A program made the translations under genes and the position numbers. The notes under the pieces were generated by a model that did not search any database, was not told where the DNA came from, and was given only the letters and a program-made list of their open reading frames with translations. This document shows positions 63,757 through 64,000 of a stretch of DNA of 64,000 nucleotides, in pieces. Each line of letters opens with the position of its first letter. Position 1 is the first letter of the stretch. Origin of the DNA: CAMLJR01 sp964631955 (GTDB taxonomy: Bacteria; Pseudomonadota; Gammaproteobacteria; Pseudomonadales; CAMLJR01); NCBI GenBank assembly GCA_964631955.1, contig CAZWBA010000005.1, forward strand, positions 162,455-226,454, given 5' to 3'.

Positions 63757-64000
63757 CGCGCCCGCGCCAGCAACACCCCGGCGGTGTTCTGGCTCGACCC
63801 GGCCCGCGCCCACGATGCCCAGCTGATCGAAAAGGTGAAGACCTATCTGAAGGATCACGACACCAGCGGCCTTGAGATCCTGATCAAATCGCCGGTCGAG
63901 GCGACCAGGTTCTCGCTTGAGCGTATCCGCAAGGGGCAGGACACCATCTCGGTGACCGGCAACGTGCTGCGCGACTACCTGACCGACCTGTTCCCGATCA
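63757..64000 (+). pseudogene. Second, divergent copy of an internal idh segment (assembly artefact or other strain)
   Basis: Read from 63757, the 81 codons encode RARASNTPAVFWLDPARAHD onward to TDLFPI, the same part of Idh as 63303-63545. The two protein stretches differ at 9 of 81 positions and the codons are clearly more GC-rich here. It lies in another frame than the upstream gene relative to the N-run. It is most simply a misjoined contig end from a related organism or a second idh, not a real gene fragment in this order. Confidence 0.8.

Overview
The window is a chromosomal segment of a gammaproteobacterium related to Pseudomonas and the Cellvibrionales. Several blocks keep Pseudomonas-type gene order: mupP-yciK; moxR-DUF58-tgpA; trpH/RNase AM-yciO-scpA-scpB-rluB next to a VC0807-family and a YciI gene; and cysG-serS-rarA-lolA-ftsK, trxB-aat-bpt-infA, clpA-clpS, cspD and a monomeric isocitrate dehydrogenase. 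Coding density is high, base composition is moderately GC-rich, and no insertion sequence, prophage or CRISPR array is visible. A run of ten Ns near the right edge, followed by a second copy of a stretch of the same gene in different codons, indicates a scaffolded draft or metagenome assembly with a faulty join.

Layout. 1-7.7 kb: a mupP-like phosphatase fragment, yciK, an OPT transporter, a tRNA-Val/tRNA-Asp operon, queD, a DnaA-box-rich intergenic region, a hypothetical gene, and a porin operon preceded by a strong Pho-box match. 7.7-14.1 kb: the moxR-DUF58-tgpA operon, a small repeated secreted protein, a HIT protein, ribosomal protein THX and a dienelactone hydrolase. 14.3-27.3 kb: a diguanylate cyclase, the chromosome-segregation/RNA-modification operon, a large GGDEF-EAL protein, an SH3 envelope protein, a pdxJ of unusual type and glucokinase.

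27.8-45.2 kb is the accessory part. It holds phaB and an SCP2-type thiolase; a convergent operon for a single-chain alpha/beta 2-oxoacid-dehydrogenase-like E1, a free lipoyl carrier protein, an adrenodoxin-type [2Fe-2S] ferredoxin and its FAD reductase; a free-standing AMP-ligase C-terminal domain; two alpha/beta hydrolases; a TetR regulator; a sterol-desaturase-family enzyme; a hybrid histidine kinase; an MDR alcohol dehydrogenase; and an intracellular PHA depolymerase. The E1-lipoyl-ferredoxin set has no E2 acyltransferase, no E3 and no cytochrome P450 in the window. It is the best candidate here for an undescribed catabolic system, probably acting on a cyclic or alpha-keto/alpha-hydroxyketo intermediate that yields acyl-CoA.

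45.3-64 kb returns to housekeeping genes: GST, glutathione reductase, cysG, serS, rarA, lolA, ftsK, trxB, the N-degron set aat/bpt with clpS/clpA, infA, cspD and idh. Aat and Bpt add destabilising N-terminal residues that ClpS delivers to ClpA, so this neighbourhood encodes an almost complete N-end-rule pathway (clpP is not in view).
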